Below are positions 41,176 to 53,571 of a DNA stretch of 64,000 nucleotides, piece by piece. A program made the translations under genes and the position numbers. The notes below the pieces were generated by a model, which was given only the letters and a program-made list of their open reading frames with translations, ran no database searches and had not been told where the DNA came from. Numbering within the stretch: the first letter of the stretch is position 1; every line of letters begins with the position of its first letter. The stretch comes from Pseudopyrenochaeta lycopersici (taxonomy: Eukaryota; Ascomycota; Dothideomycetes; Pleosporales; Pseudopyrenochaetaceae). Location of the stretch: positions 1-64,000 of the forward strand of contig NHZP01000036.1 of assembly GCA_003313425.1 (NCBI GenBank). The letters are read 5' to 3'.

Positions 41176-43308
41176 ATGTGCTCACGTAGGGTTTACTGGT
41201 CCTTTGCTCTTTTCATGCAGGCGACGGCCCAATCATCCAGTCAGTAGCCTATACGGCACCCTTTTCCTGCACTATTGACCACTATAGTCGGCTATCCGCC
41301 ATTTCCAGATTATCCACCGCCCAGCGACCCTCCTGCTATAGATCCTACCACTTCTACCCCGTCATCCTCGCTGCACGGAGGCTATGGTAGTCCGATCAGT
41401 CTCATCACCAGCGCCGCATATGAATCCCTATTGGAGCCGTCTTCTACGAGTCTTGGCCCCAGTTCTATAGGTATTGGCCTGTGTTTTGCGACATTTGGGT
41501 ATCTTCTTACGATCAATGATAGTCAACTACCCAGAGCTAACTGCGCCGTCCACGGCCGTGACTCAAGTGACCATAGCAACATCCAGCGCGCCTGCAGAGA
41601 GTAGCTCGAGAGAAGTAAGCGATTCGTACAACTCCGCACTCACGGACAGCCCGATGTACCCAACCTCCAGCTCCGGTATGTAACGTCACGAGGCCACCCC
41701 CCACAAGCGCTGACTTGTTCTGTAGCACTGGCTTCCCCGACCGCCATATCCTGCTTGCCTCAATGTCAGGTAGAAGTGACTGGCACCCTTCTGACGTACC
41801 CTGGGCATCTGAGTACTACTACCATCGCCATTCCCACCAAGCGAGTGAACTTGTATTTATATGGAGGCTCATCTACAGTTAGCTCGTTGGCTATCACCAC
41901 CGAGCTTGCCATCTCCAGCAGTGCCCCGCCGCCACCGACTTGGGCTTTTCAGACATTGACACTGTACGTGGGCCCAATTCAATCGATGCTGAGCTAATCT
42001 GCTAGTACGTTTCCGACAACATACCTCCTCTACCAGGAGTTCCGCTACACCCAGGTTCAAACGAAAGAGAACCTCGCCTGCATCACAACGGATGCTAGTC
42101 TAGTGCTACCTTCCCCAACCGATCTGCAACCATTGTTGTTCCCCGCTGCCAGTGTTACCAATCCATCGCTACCCCCAAGTGCTCTTATTCAGTACCTTGA
42201 TGCCTTGCCAACAGTACGCGAGCAGCTTTCCGGTATCCCCATATGGTCTTCGTGCGATCCAATCATAGGCGGCACGACAACATTGCCTTCACAAACCGAT
42301 GCTCCAGTTGTGCATCTTACAACAGTTCCTTCCTTATACGTTGAGACAATTACGCACCATATCTCTATGGACCCAATTGCTACGCCAATCCAGTCGGATA
42401 CCTCTGTCAATCCAGCCACGTCGCTAGCCTTTCCTACAACCTCAACGCTAGCTCCAGCCCCTTCGTCATTCTTAATGGGTCCAGAAAGCCAGTCGTTGGG
42501 GTTGATCGAAACGGAGAGCACCGCCGTGGAGATACCGACTGCTTCCAGCATTCATAGCGAGCGTGCGACAGAAGGGTCGACCAATCCTGTAACAGTAGTT
42601 GCGACACCGGCATCGTCGGCCCTGACAGCATCAACGCTTGGTATTGAGACCAGAGAAGAAAGCACCACCGTCGTGGCATCGACCATGCATTTCGTTCAGA
42701 GCGATCTAGCAACAGCAACACCGACTGTGATCGTATCGATAGGGCTGACAACCGTTCCTCCCGCCACAAATTCGTTGGTATTGACACAAGAACTTGAAAG
42801 CGCCTCCAGTGTTCAAGTAGCATCACTCGTAGCAAGCCCCACCCGCTTAGTCGCGGTTGAAGCCACACTGAGCCGCTCCGTTGCCAGTGTCTTGTCGCTA
42901 GCACTCAGCGTCGGGAGCCACTCTTCTCAAATCAGTATGGAAAGCACAAGCATCAAAGCATCAATCACCTATGATGTTGAGAGTAACGAAGAACTGAGCC
43001 CACCGACAGCGCCTTTTCCAAAATCAGCTGAATTAGCACCAACAATGCTAGCACTTCTATCTTCGCCCGTATCCGCAGCGGACGGGTACTCACATGTTCC
43101 TGAGCCGGACTATAGTCTCAAAAGCGCACAATCTACCACGTTGGGTGTCGGCAGCAGCAAGGTTCAGGACTACTCTATGACTACTGAGCTAGGTCGTCCG
43201 TCAACCATAGTTGAATCTTCGGGAGCGGATCCTCAAGGCTCTTATTCTGGACACTTGGTTGCTGCTTTAACAGGATGTATTGCTTTCTTAATAATGGTCA
43301 TATCCTAA
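41176..43308 (+). CDS. Ser/Thr-rich secreted wall protein, likely GPI-anchored
   Basis: Five exons by hand: 41176-41239, 41288-41470, 41523-41675, 41726-41963 and 42006-43308, about 646 residues. All introns are 40-52 bp with GT..AG ends, and phases agree at every join. It starts with a signal peptide (MCSRRVYWSFALFMQATAQS). Pro-rich and Ser/Thr-rich segments follow. A more folded middle has paired cysteines (ISCLPQCQV) and a TFPTTYLLYQEFRYTQVQTK stretch. Then come about 400 residues dominated by Ser, Thr, Ala and Val, expected to be O-glycosylated. The C-terminus GSYSGHLVAALTGCIAFLIMVIS fits a GPI signal. It is a mucin-like or adhesin-like surface protein by composition; no named family. Confidence 0.75.
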
Positions 43309-44283
43309 CCACGGTTGTAATCATAGGTGGTGAGGACCGCTGATGGGAAAACCCGGCTTGTGCAAGCCACCAAAACGAGACAGACGAGCCACCTGATAGT
43401 CCTGTTAGAGTAGTGGCTAGAACTCGACTCTTGAGACCATAAACTGTTGCAGCGGTCACAAGCAAAATTTGAGAACAGAACGACTACTGCCTCTATCATT
43501 ACCCTACCCAAGACGACAGCGATGAATGCCCTAGCGGCAGAAAATCTTGGCGAGCAGAAATTTGTTTAACGAAGTTCATTCATTATCAAAACCATATCAT
43601 GAGAACAACGGCCATTAATTGCTAGCAGAGAGCTTGTAGGAAGAAGGAGTGTTAAGACGAAAGATGTGATAGTTCGGACAATCTTGTGTTTCTCGTCGAG
43701 GCCTGGTTGTTTCTACGGGCCGTGCTTTACTGCACATGGACAAAACCGCGCAACCATCCTCTCCCTGTCAAAACTTGGGGGGTGTAAGAGTTGTCTCATT
43801 CATCAAGCTAGGCCTAAGGCTAAGTAATGACGCTAATTAGTCATGTAGACAAGGTCACATGACCACTGCCTTCATCGCCCATCTTGACACTCCCCCCTTC
43901 CTTATCAAAAAAGTCTACACCAGGAACAGATCGCAAATCAAGCCGGGTTCTCTGGGCTCATGCTCTGTCGGCGCAAACCATGCCTTGGTAGTTATATTGT
44001 ATTTATGACCTTTTTCTTTCCATGGTATATTTGTGATGCATCAAAATTGATGGCCCTTTACCTCGCCGTCAGTGCAGCCTCTTCACAAGGTGTAGTCGAT
44101 TTCCTCGCTCGCTCTGGAAAAAACCCTCTCTTTGCGCGTTTATTAGTGTGAAATTGTATTACACATAGTCTAGCTGCAAGAAACTCGGCAACTACATACC
44201 GTCGATCTTGAAGCGTGACCTGTATGCTTGTAATTGCTAGATGCTGTGTCGTAGTTTAGACCGGCACGACGTATGAAAATGAC
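43309..44283. other. Intergenic, nothing firm
   Basis: A C/G-rich inverted pair, GGGGGGTGTAAGAG (43790s) and CTTGACACTCCCCCC (43885-43900), suggests a very short or broken LTR-like repeat, but no target duplication is visible. No gene. Confidence 0.35.
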
Positions 44284-45948
44284 ATGGGCGAGGACATTAA
44301 GAACATCAACTATCGTGCCATGCTAAACGATCTGATCCAGCAGCGAGAACTTTTCACTCATGAGGCCATGATAGCCTTCCTCATTCTTGTCATAATTTGC
44401 ATTGGAGTGTTCTCACTATGGCACATGTCTCATTCACCTCTGAACAACGCTGGACTTCCCAGAGTCCATTGTACATGTGCTCTCTCCCGATCCTGGTTTC
44501 TTTGGCAACGTTGTCATGGCCGAGATGCTCAGAGGTTGGCTGAGGCTCATGATCAGCACGGGGCTGTCGTGCAAATAGGACCATCAAAAGTCAGCGTAAA
44601 CACCGCACACGAGGACCTTGAGCATTTCACATCTCTGACGCGAAGAAACCATCGTGGTACTTGTCGTTCTCCAACTATAGGTAAAGTTGTCCAAATCTCC
44701 CTTATTCGTGAACCCGACCTTACATTATAGTAAATTGAATTGTATGTCAAGTCTCAACGCCAAATCGCACGCGCAAAGTCGCCGGCGTGTGGCGTCCATT
44801 TATTCCAAATCTTACCTTTGTAGCTCTGCGCTTGTAGATCAAGTCACTGCGGCTGTGCTTCACGAAAATCTCATCCCGGTGCTCTCTAGTGTTTCAGATG
44901 GAGTAAACCTCTGGCCGCTCTGTTCCGCCATAGGTGTAGACTTTCTCTGTGCTTACTTTTTTGGCCTAGGAAACTCTCCAAATTTCATAGGCAAGGAGAA
45001 CGAAAGGAACGCATGGCTCAAAACATATGCGCGAAGCCAGTCACTTGAGATGACGTGGCTACAGGAGGTGCTCGCCCTTGACTCGCGATCCCTCACTATC
45101 TTGTCCAAGGCAGTGCGTAGTTTAGCTTCAGTCTTCACCTCAGACCCCTCATTGGAAGTATGGTTCAAACAGCTCTGCAGCTCCTCGAAGAACAGCCCGG
45201 GGATGATGACGCAAGGTGTCTTTACGTTTCTGGAAGAGAAATATGATACATCAGATTTGGGTCACAGCGCGCTGGAGAGCGAGCTATTAGATCATCTGAA
45301 AGCTACAGTGGACGTATTCGGAATAACGCTTGCGAAGGCGGTTCACGAGCTCTCCATGGCAGGAGCTAAAAGTCAAGAAATCCTACGATCGGAGCTGTTG
45401 GGTCAGCCCGATACAACAAGCGGCACTCTGATACCACCGAGGGATCTTGATAAATTTCACTACTTACACGGTGTTGTCAAAGAGTCGCTACGACTCCGCC
45501 CTACAAAACCAGACGGACAGGCTAGAACCACTGGCCAGCATGGCACCATGATGGGGAATGTGCATATTCCACGCGGAGTAATTGTTCATGCTTATCCAAT
45601 CATACGTCACAGCGACGAAAAGGTCTTTAGGAATGCTGGACAACGGAGGCCGAGTCGCTGGGATCCGCGCAGTACAAGTCCAGCAGATCTGAGAGCCCTC
45701 GAGGAAAGCTTTTGGGCATTTGGCAAGGGCCGACGCATGTGTTTGGGAAATCATTTGACCATAATATGCACGTATCGCCGTCCTAAAGTTCGACATTATC
45801 GCTGACTGTTGCAGTCATGAAGCAAGTTCTAGCTACCATTTACGCTAGGTTCGAGACGTCTCTGTGTAAGAATCCAGTTGGTTGGGACATCAATTTCCAG
45901 CTGAATCTAGGCACGACCTCAGTGTACTTCAAGATGGTTGGCACATAG
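44284..45948 (+). pseudogene. Cytochrome P450, probably frameshifted
   Basis: The N-terminus has a membrane anchor (AMIAFLILVIICIGVFSLW) followed by SWFLWQRCHGRDAQRLAEAH and VVQIGPSKVSVNT, typical of fungal microsomal P450s. Near 44628 the coding sequence moves one base, from LEHF to SDAKKPSWYLSFSNY. An intron (44681-44730) leads to the long exon with SHAQSRRRVASIYSKSYL, the ExxR helix KESLRLRP and the haem-binding FWAFGKGRRMCLG. A final exon (from about 45815) has MKQVLATIYARFE and ends at 45948, but its frame does not join cleanly. The usual AGTDTT-like I-helix is not evident. All key residues for haem binding are present, yet two frame breaks make function doubtful. Substrate unknown. Confidence 0.72.
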
Positions 45949-46085
45949 TATAACGAAAGGAGAAGTAGGCCAAAAAGCCATTTCATTGACTACTCGCGTG
46001 CTTGGTGACATGCTCAGACCAAACAACTCCAAGATTTCTCCAGCCTATCCTCGACCGCGAAAGCTCTTTTTATATTTAAAACTGG
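45949..46085. other. Short spacer
   Basis: Nothing recognised between the P450 and the solo LTR. Confidence 0.3.
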
Positions 46086-46270
46086 TGTCGCAGGCCGGGC
46101 ATGCTCTAGCGAGCCCCAAGAAGCAACTGTATTAGTAATCCAGCTGTGATGCTGCATGTAAATCTACGGGTTGGACTACCCCACACTTAAGACACAACAT
46201 CAATCAATACAACGCTGCTGCTTATCATCATTATCTCAACTTTCATCATTTTAGCACGGTCAGTGCGACA
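46086..46270. repeat. Solo LTR, TGTCGCA family (copy b)
   Basis: Full-length relative of 25796-25970, running in the same direction. The flanking pentamers are ACTGG and CTAGG, so the target duplication is no longer exact. Confidence 0.75.
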
Positions 46271-46389
46271 CTAGGCGATGCAACTAAGGAGATATTATTG
46301 CTCACGCACGCGAAGGATTATGGAGAAGGGGCCAACAAAAATAAGCGTGATGGGATTCGCCCGTTGCTCGCGAACTGGTCGATCTTCGC

Positions 46390-47508
46390 TCATCGATCGC
46401 TACCACCAAGCCATCCTTGAAGACATCCAGCCGCTATCGAGGACGCGCTTGAAACCCCCTTGAACGCGTATTTGCGCACGAGTACCTGAGGCGGTTGGTA
46501 CAAGCGCTGGAACAAGCCAACGATTGTCTGCAAGTCGTAGATTTCAGCCCACGATGACGAAACGAGCAGAGGAACTCTTGCCAGTAGGGAGCGGGCTACC
46601 GCAAGCGCGGCCCGCGAAAGAACGGAAGGCTTGACGCAGGCAAATTCTCTGTAGAACAAAGCCAGCTCTGCAATATACATGCTTAAATGCTTCACCTCGG
46701 GATCGTAATTACTTTCCGCCAATGCCATCTGGAGGAATGTGTACACATCTGGATGTCCTAACGCCCAGTCCAGAGCCTGCAGGACCGTCCATTCCATTTC
46801 AATAAACATCGAAGCATGATATAACGAGCAGCATGCAGAACTGAGTTCGGACAGAGAGGGCACAACGCCTCTCTCGTTGTCCCCGTATTTAGCCGCAATG
46901 AGCACGACCGTACACCCAAGAAGCTGAAGATTGCTCACGTCGACTGCGCGACGTGAGCAGTATCGATCGAGCAGGTTGACTGCCAAAAACAGAGTTTCCG
47001 GCCGCAGCTGGAATGCGGTATGTATGTCAACGAGGAACTCGAGAAGTTTATATCGCATAGCCCACTGGGTGTCAGACAGAGCGTCGATTGCCCTGGCATC
47101 TGGCATGGTGTGCATCTAGCAGTGTAAGCAAACTTGGAGTCCAGATACAACGTGCGATGCACAAACCTCGGTGTTCTCCATCTGCGTCCTGATATCTCTC
47201 ATGTATTGGTTCGCTGTTTTCATGGAAAGCGTTCTTGCCAAGGCTCGCTGCACTCTGGCGTGCGATGTAGAACTGTCGCCCTTATTCTCCACAAAGTAAC
47301 TCTCGCAACGTTTATGCGGATGTTTAGAATGTTGCCTATACGCCATGTCCAAGAACTCGGTAGCTTTGCAAAGGCTGTTCGTTTCAGCAAGTATATCGCC
47401 CTCTCTGTTCTGGTCAATAAAGCGGCAAACTCTATGACATGAAAAGGTGTCCAAGCAAAAGACTAATCTCTTGCTCACTGAGATTGAAGGCGTTATGTAC
47501 TGCAACAA
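46390..47508 (-). CDS. B-type-like cyclin
   Basis: Exon 2 (47115-46390) follows a 51-bp intron (47116-47166). The upstream exon ends in the hallmark ANQYMRDIRTQMENTE. Cyclin N-box: WAMRYKLLEFLVDIHTAFQL then ETLFLAVNLLDRYCS and LQLLGCTVVLIAAKYGD. The cyclin C-box starts at HPDVYTFLQMALAESNYD and ends around ALAVARSLLARV. By family knowledge it activates a cyclin-dependent kinase. The two boxes are complete, but at about 260-350 residues the protein is short for a mitotic cyclin. The N-terminal exon start is uncertain (up to 47508) and no clear destruction box is seen. It could be a truncated paralog of the main B cyclin. Confidence 0.75.
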
Positions 47509-48094
47509 AAGGAAAGACTGCGAGGCCTTGCGATGCGTTAAGACAACGAGCCATATCCCGTTATTACGAAAAGCTTTGGGGGGGCGCTTATACCTTGCTT
47601 TCCAGCATGCAAATCAGCGCGTTGCTACTTTTTCTGCATCACGCGTCGACGTCATTTGCAGCTTGGTCATTCGACCGTGCGAAACGATGACAGTGAAATC
47701 AGCGCAGTCGCAGCGCCGCACAACTCATTAAAATACCACGATAGAAATCGCTGAGCCTCAGCAGATATAAGTACGTGATTGAATTGAATCAAGCTCAGTA
47801 ATTTTGAACAGAGCTAGAGCTCGTTCAGGTTTCTCCGCCTTCTTTATTTCCTTCCCATCCCTTCCCTTCCCCTCCTTCTAAATAGGCCTACTGCGGCAGG
47901 GAGATCGTTCATCTTCAAGCAATCATGCTATATTGAGTGCATTCTTCTTTGGCATATTATCAGCTTATCAAGCTAGGAGCTTTGCGCCTTCAAGCGTTCC
48001 ATGAGCTAGCTCAACGCAATGCAATTCATCTCCCTACTTCATTTTAGCATGACACAAGAGCTATGGTGATAGCATCGTAAGTCCAACGAAAACG
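47509..48094. other. Intergenic with CT-rich tract
   Basis: A pyrimidine tract (about 47827-47880, CCTTCCC-type) is the only pattern. No gene supported. Confidence 0.35.
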
Positions 48095-50944
48095 TCAAGT
48101 AGAAGACGGTCGTGGTATTCGACGCTTTCGTGAGCCGGCTCTACGATAAAAGTTCTGCTGTGCCAGTAAGATTTCTTCCACGGACATGGGTGATCCAGAA
48201 ATGTGCGATCGGTAGGTGTTGCTCGTTACCAATATCTCTATTGGGGTATTCAGATCCTGCACGCGTACATTGATCTTTTTCGGCATAGAAAAGGTGACCA
48301 GCTTCCCGTTCACCAACAGATAGAGCGGCGTGAATATTTTATGCGTATAGAGGTGTTGGAGCTGGTTTGCCGGCAGGCGCGGGCGTACTATACCCATGAT
48401 AGAATACTCTGAAGACTTGTACCTAAACACTGGCGGCGCGACAATCTCAAAGTAGAATATCGAAGACAACAACTGAAAAGCAGCCGAATGGAGGAGCTCT
48501 GTGAACGCCGTGTCATGGAGAAGCATCGAAGAGAACCTTTGCTGCAGCATCGGGATAGCCCCGAAATCGTCAAGTGATACAGCATCTATGTCTAGAAAAG
48601 GGTCAAGCCGGGTGAACCGGTAGCCTTGGAGAAGGAGCTTGCTGTTCTGCTTCGCCGCAGACATGCTTTCGAGGAACGAATGAGCGCAGGACGAAAGCGG
48701 CCCCTTCCTATCATTGTACCGGTCTCTGGTAGTGCCGCATCCAATCGACAAGACGAGACTTCGGGTATCGACTGGTCCCCAGAAGAGCTTAGCCTCTTCT
48801 ATAGCAAGACCAGTTGGGTTGTTGCAGGCCAGTGCGCCGTCATGATAGCGTTCTCCCTGTAGCTGCGCGGCAGGGAAAAGGAACGGCACCGCCGACGTGC
48901 ATTGTGCACTGCAATCAGTCAGGATGTTGCACAGTCGCACTGTAATCCACTTACGCTTCCCAAACCTTGACGTGTAAATGGGCATCCTTGCCTTGCAGCC
49001 ACTTGTATGGCCTTGGTTGATGTAACGGTCTATTGTAAGAGGTAACAATGGAGCAGGCGGCGTCGCGAGTGCTGCAGGTTGTCACGGCAACCTTAAGGGG
49101 CGCCTCGTTCCCATGCTCTCCGAACATCATACTTCCCCGGTTTCCGAATTCTCTACCATGCACGGATTGGATGAGGTCACTGCTAACAAGACTTTGCTGT
49201 AAGGCGATGTAGGCCGCATACTTGAGATACCTGAAAATGTTGCCGAGGGACCCTTTGGCTGAGGATCTTGACGAGAAGACCTGTGTAGCCAGCGTGTCGA
49301 GTTTTCCTTTGCAGGTATTGAGATCCCACCGATTGATGAAAATCCCGAGAGCGATTATGCCACCTAGTTCTAGCTTAGTGTATGCCCACGGCTACGCAAA
49401 ATGGACTTACCTATACTGGTTCCCATGGCCATGTCAAAGAGACTTTCGATGGACAGCCCTCCGCCGACCATGCTGCCAAGTTGTTGTAGAATCTCCAGCT
49501 CGATAATTCCCTTGATACCTCCGCCGTCCAGTGAAAGAATTCGGCCACCTGCAGTTGGCGGCTGTAGTTTGATGCCGTATGGCCTGGGAAAGCGCGTTAA
49601 GCAGGCAGGACAGTGAGCCATTTGAATGCGTGAACTCATCCTCCATTGCGTAGAGTAGTTGTGGGTACACGACTTACAAAACCCGTGCCGGCAAGGAAGA
49701 ACATCATCCCAGTATGCGAAATAGCATCCAGTGCAGAGCCTATGGGGATCCTGCTGTGTAAAGAATGTGCGGTACTTCCCAAGACTCGAGAGATGTGACT
49801 GAGTGATGCTTTCCTTTGCGCCAAGATATTTATTTATCGCCTTGTGCATCTGCGCTTTCACGTCTTCGACAAAGGCTGTGGGCTGCGACGCTATGATACA
49901 CCCTGATACCTGGCCGGCGACATGCTCATAACGTTGTCGAAAGAGGGATCCGAACAAGGATTCGTTCGACCCAGGAGCCACCTTGAAGTTCTCTACGTCC
50001 AGAAGCGGACAGTGGCCGAGCAAATGATATGCCATGTACATTCCAAGCAGGGAGATCGCCGCTTGCGACATCTCGAATGACCTATAGGAGAGCTGCTCAG
50101 ATGAAAAAAAGGCCGTCTGGTGCAGGGCAGCGGGACAGACTCCAGAAAGATCATTAGAAAGGGCTCGTGCGATACTAAATAGTCGTCCGTCCATGTATTG
50201 GGAGAAGAAACGCAGCGAGGAAGACCAGAGTTGGTGCACAACCTGTTCTTTCCAGTAGTACCCCAGTGAGGAAAGATGGCTGTTTCCTATATCCAGTGCG
50301 TGCTGTTGAACTCTATCCAATAACAGCCAATTCACACGACGATGATATGTTTGATCACGCAGTGTTGAAAGGTAAAACATGTCGGCATGACTAAAACAAC
50401 GATATCTTAAAGCATACGTGGCTGCTCTATAGCCAGTGCTTGTACAGCTAGTCAGAAACTCATCAGCCAGTTCCCCTTTTCCTTTATCCAGCCGAGATCC
50501 GCAAAGAATAATACATGCGGCTGGTTTAACAGGGTCTTCCGCAACGTCAGTGCAGTTTTCGATCCAGGTCAGGTAGTTGATAGCTAATTTCTCGATACTA
50601 TCATCAATAAAGCAAACGGTATTGCTGGTCAGACTGCATGCTTTGAGGTAGGCATGGACTCGACACTTGGCCGGCGATAATTGATAGATTTGTGGCGTTT
50701 GGTACAGATTCTGGTGATCGGCATCTAGGTCGACGAATTGCCTTCGCATTTCAACACGAGGACCACCTCCCGCGCAGGATTTCAGTACATTCAGATACTG
50801 TGTCTTCGCATTCGTGACTCGCAGGGTTTGTCCAGCTGTGGGCCTGTACCATGTAACGTCTATGAAGCGTTCGTATTTGCCCACGATTGTACACACTTCT
50901 ACCGGTGTATTTGGAGAAAGAAGTCGGGAGTACTGAAGCGTCAT
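48095..50944 (-). CDS. Patatin-like phospholipase with internal RING-type finger
   Basis: Exons 50944-49411, 49363-48955 and 48908-48095 join in phase to about 918 residues. The N-terminal ~390 residues are helical and of unknown fold. A RING-like cluster (CTGCYFAYWDDVLPCRHGFC then CxxC..CPACL) lies near residues 415-470. The patatin domain begins directly after it with ILSLDGGGIKGIIELEIL (oxyanion glycine loop). The nucleophile motif GTSIGG spans the first intron, and the catalytic Asp is in RYHDGALACNNP. Patatin enzymes hydrolyse acyl chains from phospholipids. The RING may recruit ubiquitin machinery or simply bind zinc. An upstream frame (HVIVFVDKMDEDLLRPEV) may be an extra 5' exon. Confidence 0.82.
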
Positions 50945-50950
50945 GCTCAA

Positions 50951-52131
50951 TTGCGGCTACTTCAGGTCGCAACAGGTCCTCGTCCATTTTATCAACGAAA
51001 ACTATGACGTGAGTATGCCATGCCAGTGGTCAGTGCATGATTTGTCAAAGAGTCTTACCCTATTTGCGATATATGCATAGCTTAGGGATGTTGTTGATAT
51101 CACAGCCTTTTAGTTGCTATCAGCACACTGCTGTTGTCACTTTGTTATAGGTCGATTTAAATAATATAAGTAGTCGTATCCCGGATAAGGCCAAACTGAT
51201 AAAATACTACCGCAATATCTCTTCGACCAAGCCTAATAGCCCCAAATAACGAATGAGTATATTCATCGATGTACAAATGTAGCCTGTCCGGCACGGTATA
51301 AACTCCAGAAGGGATTGATTAGACAATTGAAGCGATGCACATACCCACAGCGGCGTACAGAGCAGCAAAGAGCAAGCCTTACAATAAAACTCCAAGCCCC
51401 TAGGCCTACATCGAAGCAGCTTGATCCACGCAGTAGAGATTGCTTACGCAGAATTGACCCTGTATATACACGTATCTAAGGAGTTGCATTACCAATTGTT
51501 ACAAGTTCTGACTTCATTGCGTCTACTTGACACTGAAACAAGCTCGCAATAAGGCGGTGGGAGATCAGTCATTAATGAGGCCAAGGTTGATCTAACATCT
51601 CTCTTGATCTTGAACAATTCTCACTCCGTCCACATCCGAATAATTGCTATGCACTCGCACTCATTGTGTTCGATTGGTGCTCTTAGATAGACAGACCTTT
51701 GCGGCTAGAAGTTACCACCACCCCGTGACCTCCGCGCCTGATTTCATGGTGTAAGTCACTTTCCATGCTGGGTAGCCACCCAATAGACTACTGTCGTGTA
51801 TCTTTGATACGAAAACTCGGTATGATACTGTAATGCTACTTTGCAACATCCAACGGCAGTCTCAAAAAGCGTTCATGATCGATCAACGTTGATAGAGTCC
51901 AGTGAGTCAGTAGAGTATACTTCACCTACAACCGATAGCAACGTCACGCGGGTGGTCAAATATATGCGATGTCATTCCGATCTTATGCAAAGGGTCCCCG
52001 CTTCTGTTATCTTGTTTTACGGTCGCTAACACGTCGACGGTTAGGTGATCGAGATTTGGCACTGCTCTGTTGAGTTTATAAGGATCGGAGCCCCAATTCC
52101 CGACTGTCATTCCTAGACGCCTCACGGTCAC
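50951..52131. other. Intergenic, nothing firm
   Basis: The first 60 bp may hold a missed 5' exon of the patatin gene. The remainder is AT-rich spacer between divergent genes. Confidence 0.35.
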
Positions 52132-53571
52132 ATGGACAAACTTCCTGTCGAGTTGATCCAACACATTCTTGATCTATCCGATATTCCGGCGATACTGAAC
52201 ATTGTTTGCGTCAATTATCCACTGTACTCGATTGGACTGGCGCGCTTGTACTCTGATATCACTCTTTATGCCGACCCATACTCGGCGAATCTCACGTCGA
52301 AGAGCACTCAACTGCTCAGTCAACTCTACACAGAGCGAGACATTAAAGGAGCTGCACATGAACGTATTCGCCTTGTGCGAAATGTGACACTATTGCCCAG
52401 TCCGCGGCCATGCTTTCAGGTCACCCCGCACGCATTTCGCACTTTGAACATGGCCTTTTTCCAGTTGCTCCGGAATAGGGCCGTACAGTCCAACGTCCGT
52501 ACGTTTCGGTGGCGATTGGGGTTCTCCGATCAGAGGGAAAGCACCCCGCTCGTCTTCCCGCCGTACTTGCGAACCTTGGAGTGCGTCGCTTGCCAGGTAG
52601 ATCCAACCGTCTTTTTCCCAGCGTTAGAGAGTTTGGCCCTTCACCGCATGAGTGATGTGGACGGGGAGTGGGTTTCCCATCAGATACGGCATTCTACCCT
52701 GAAGCACTTGTCCTTGAGTGGCATTAGTAGTGCAGATAAAATAACTATATCCCGCTCTGTTGGGCTTATGCAAGAATGCCTGGGAAGTCTTGAAAGCCTT
52801 GGACTAGAAAACGTACATATGGACATGTGGCCTTTGCCGCCCACAGCCCGGTTGAAACAGTTGACACTGAGATTCTGTTCAGAGAATGTACATCTTTACC
52901 GAATTTGCAGGCCCAACTTGCATGACCTCGAGGCCTTTACACTGGTGTCAGATCACGACGTGCAAGAGGTAAGCGACTTCAAGCAGATGTTGCGGTGTTG
53001 CAAGAAGCTCCAAACCCTTGCTTTGTTACTGGCTGGAAGAACCTCCAACATTCCTCTTAATTGGATAAGACCTGTCCAATCCTCGTTGATGACCCTGACC
53101 TTGGATTCGCGACTATTCATCATTACGCCCGCGCTAGGCTACAAGTACTCACTGGATGATGTGCATGAGCTTGTATCTCAAATGCCTAATCTCAAGGTAC
53201 TTGGGTTGCCAATCAATTTGGAAGGAGAGAGTGGTAATTCGGTACGCAGGTCCCAGTGGCTGTTGTGAGTCTGACTAACTTTGCAGTTTCAGCTAGCTAC
53301 TCATGCTAAGCTGCAGGTTCTGCATCTACGTAACTGGCTTTGTCCACAACAACTTGGACGCACTCTGAAAAGGACAGCACGATATCTCAACAAGATTCAG
53401 GATCCGGTGCTGGACTACGCGATTCTTATGCTGGCGAACAAGCAGTGCTACCGGGTGCTGAGGTTGTCGAGCGCCCCGGCTTCAGCTGACCAGGGAGCTG
53501 CTCCGGAAGTAGAGCGCGTTGATGAGGCTCCGTATCTCGCCCACGACGTGTCTTGGCTAGGAGCTTTATAG
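52132..53571 (+). CDS. F-box protein with leucine-rich repeats
   Basis: Two exons, 52132-53241 and 53287-53571 (intron GTACGC..TTGCAG with a CTAAC branch), give 464 residues. The N-terminal F-box is MDKLPVELIQHILDLSDIPA followed by VCVNYPLYSIGLARLY. The rest has irregular leucine-rich repeats such as LKHLSLSGISS, LESLGLENVHMD, LKQLTLRFCSE and LKVLGLPINL. F-box proteins link substrates to SCF ubiquitin ligase through Skp1. The LRR part is the usual substrate-binding side. The target is unknown. Fungal genomes hold many such fast-evolving genes. Confidence 0.85.

Noticed and set aside
43790..43900. G-run inverted pair that looks like a short LTR with purine tract
   Set aside because: Only about 100 bp, with no target duplication and no homologous copy in the window.
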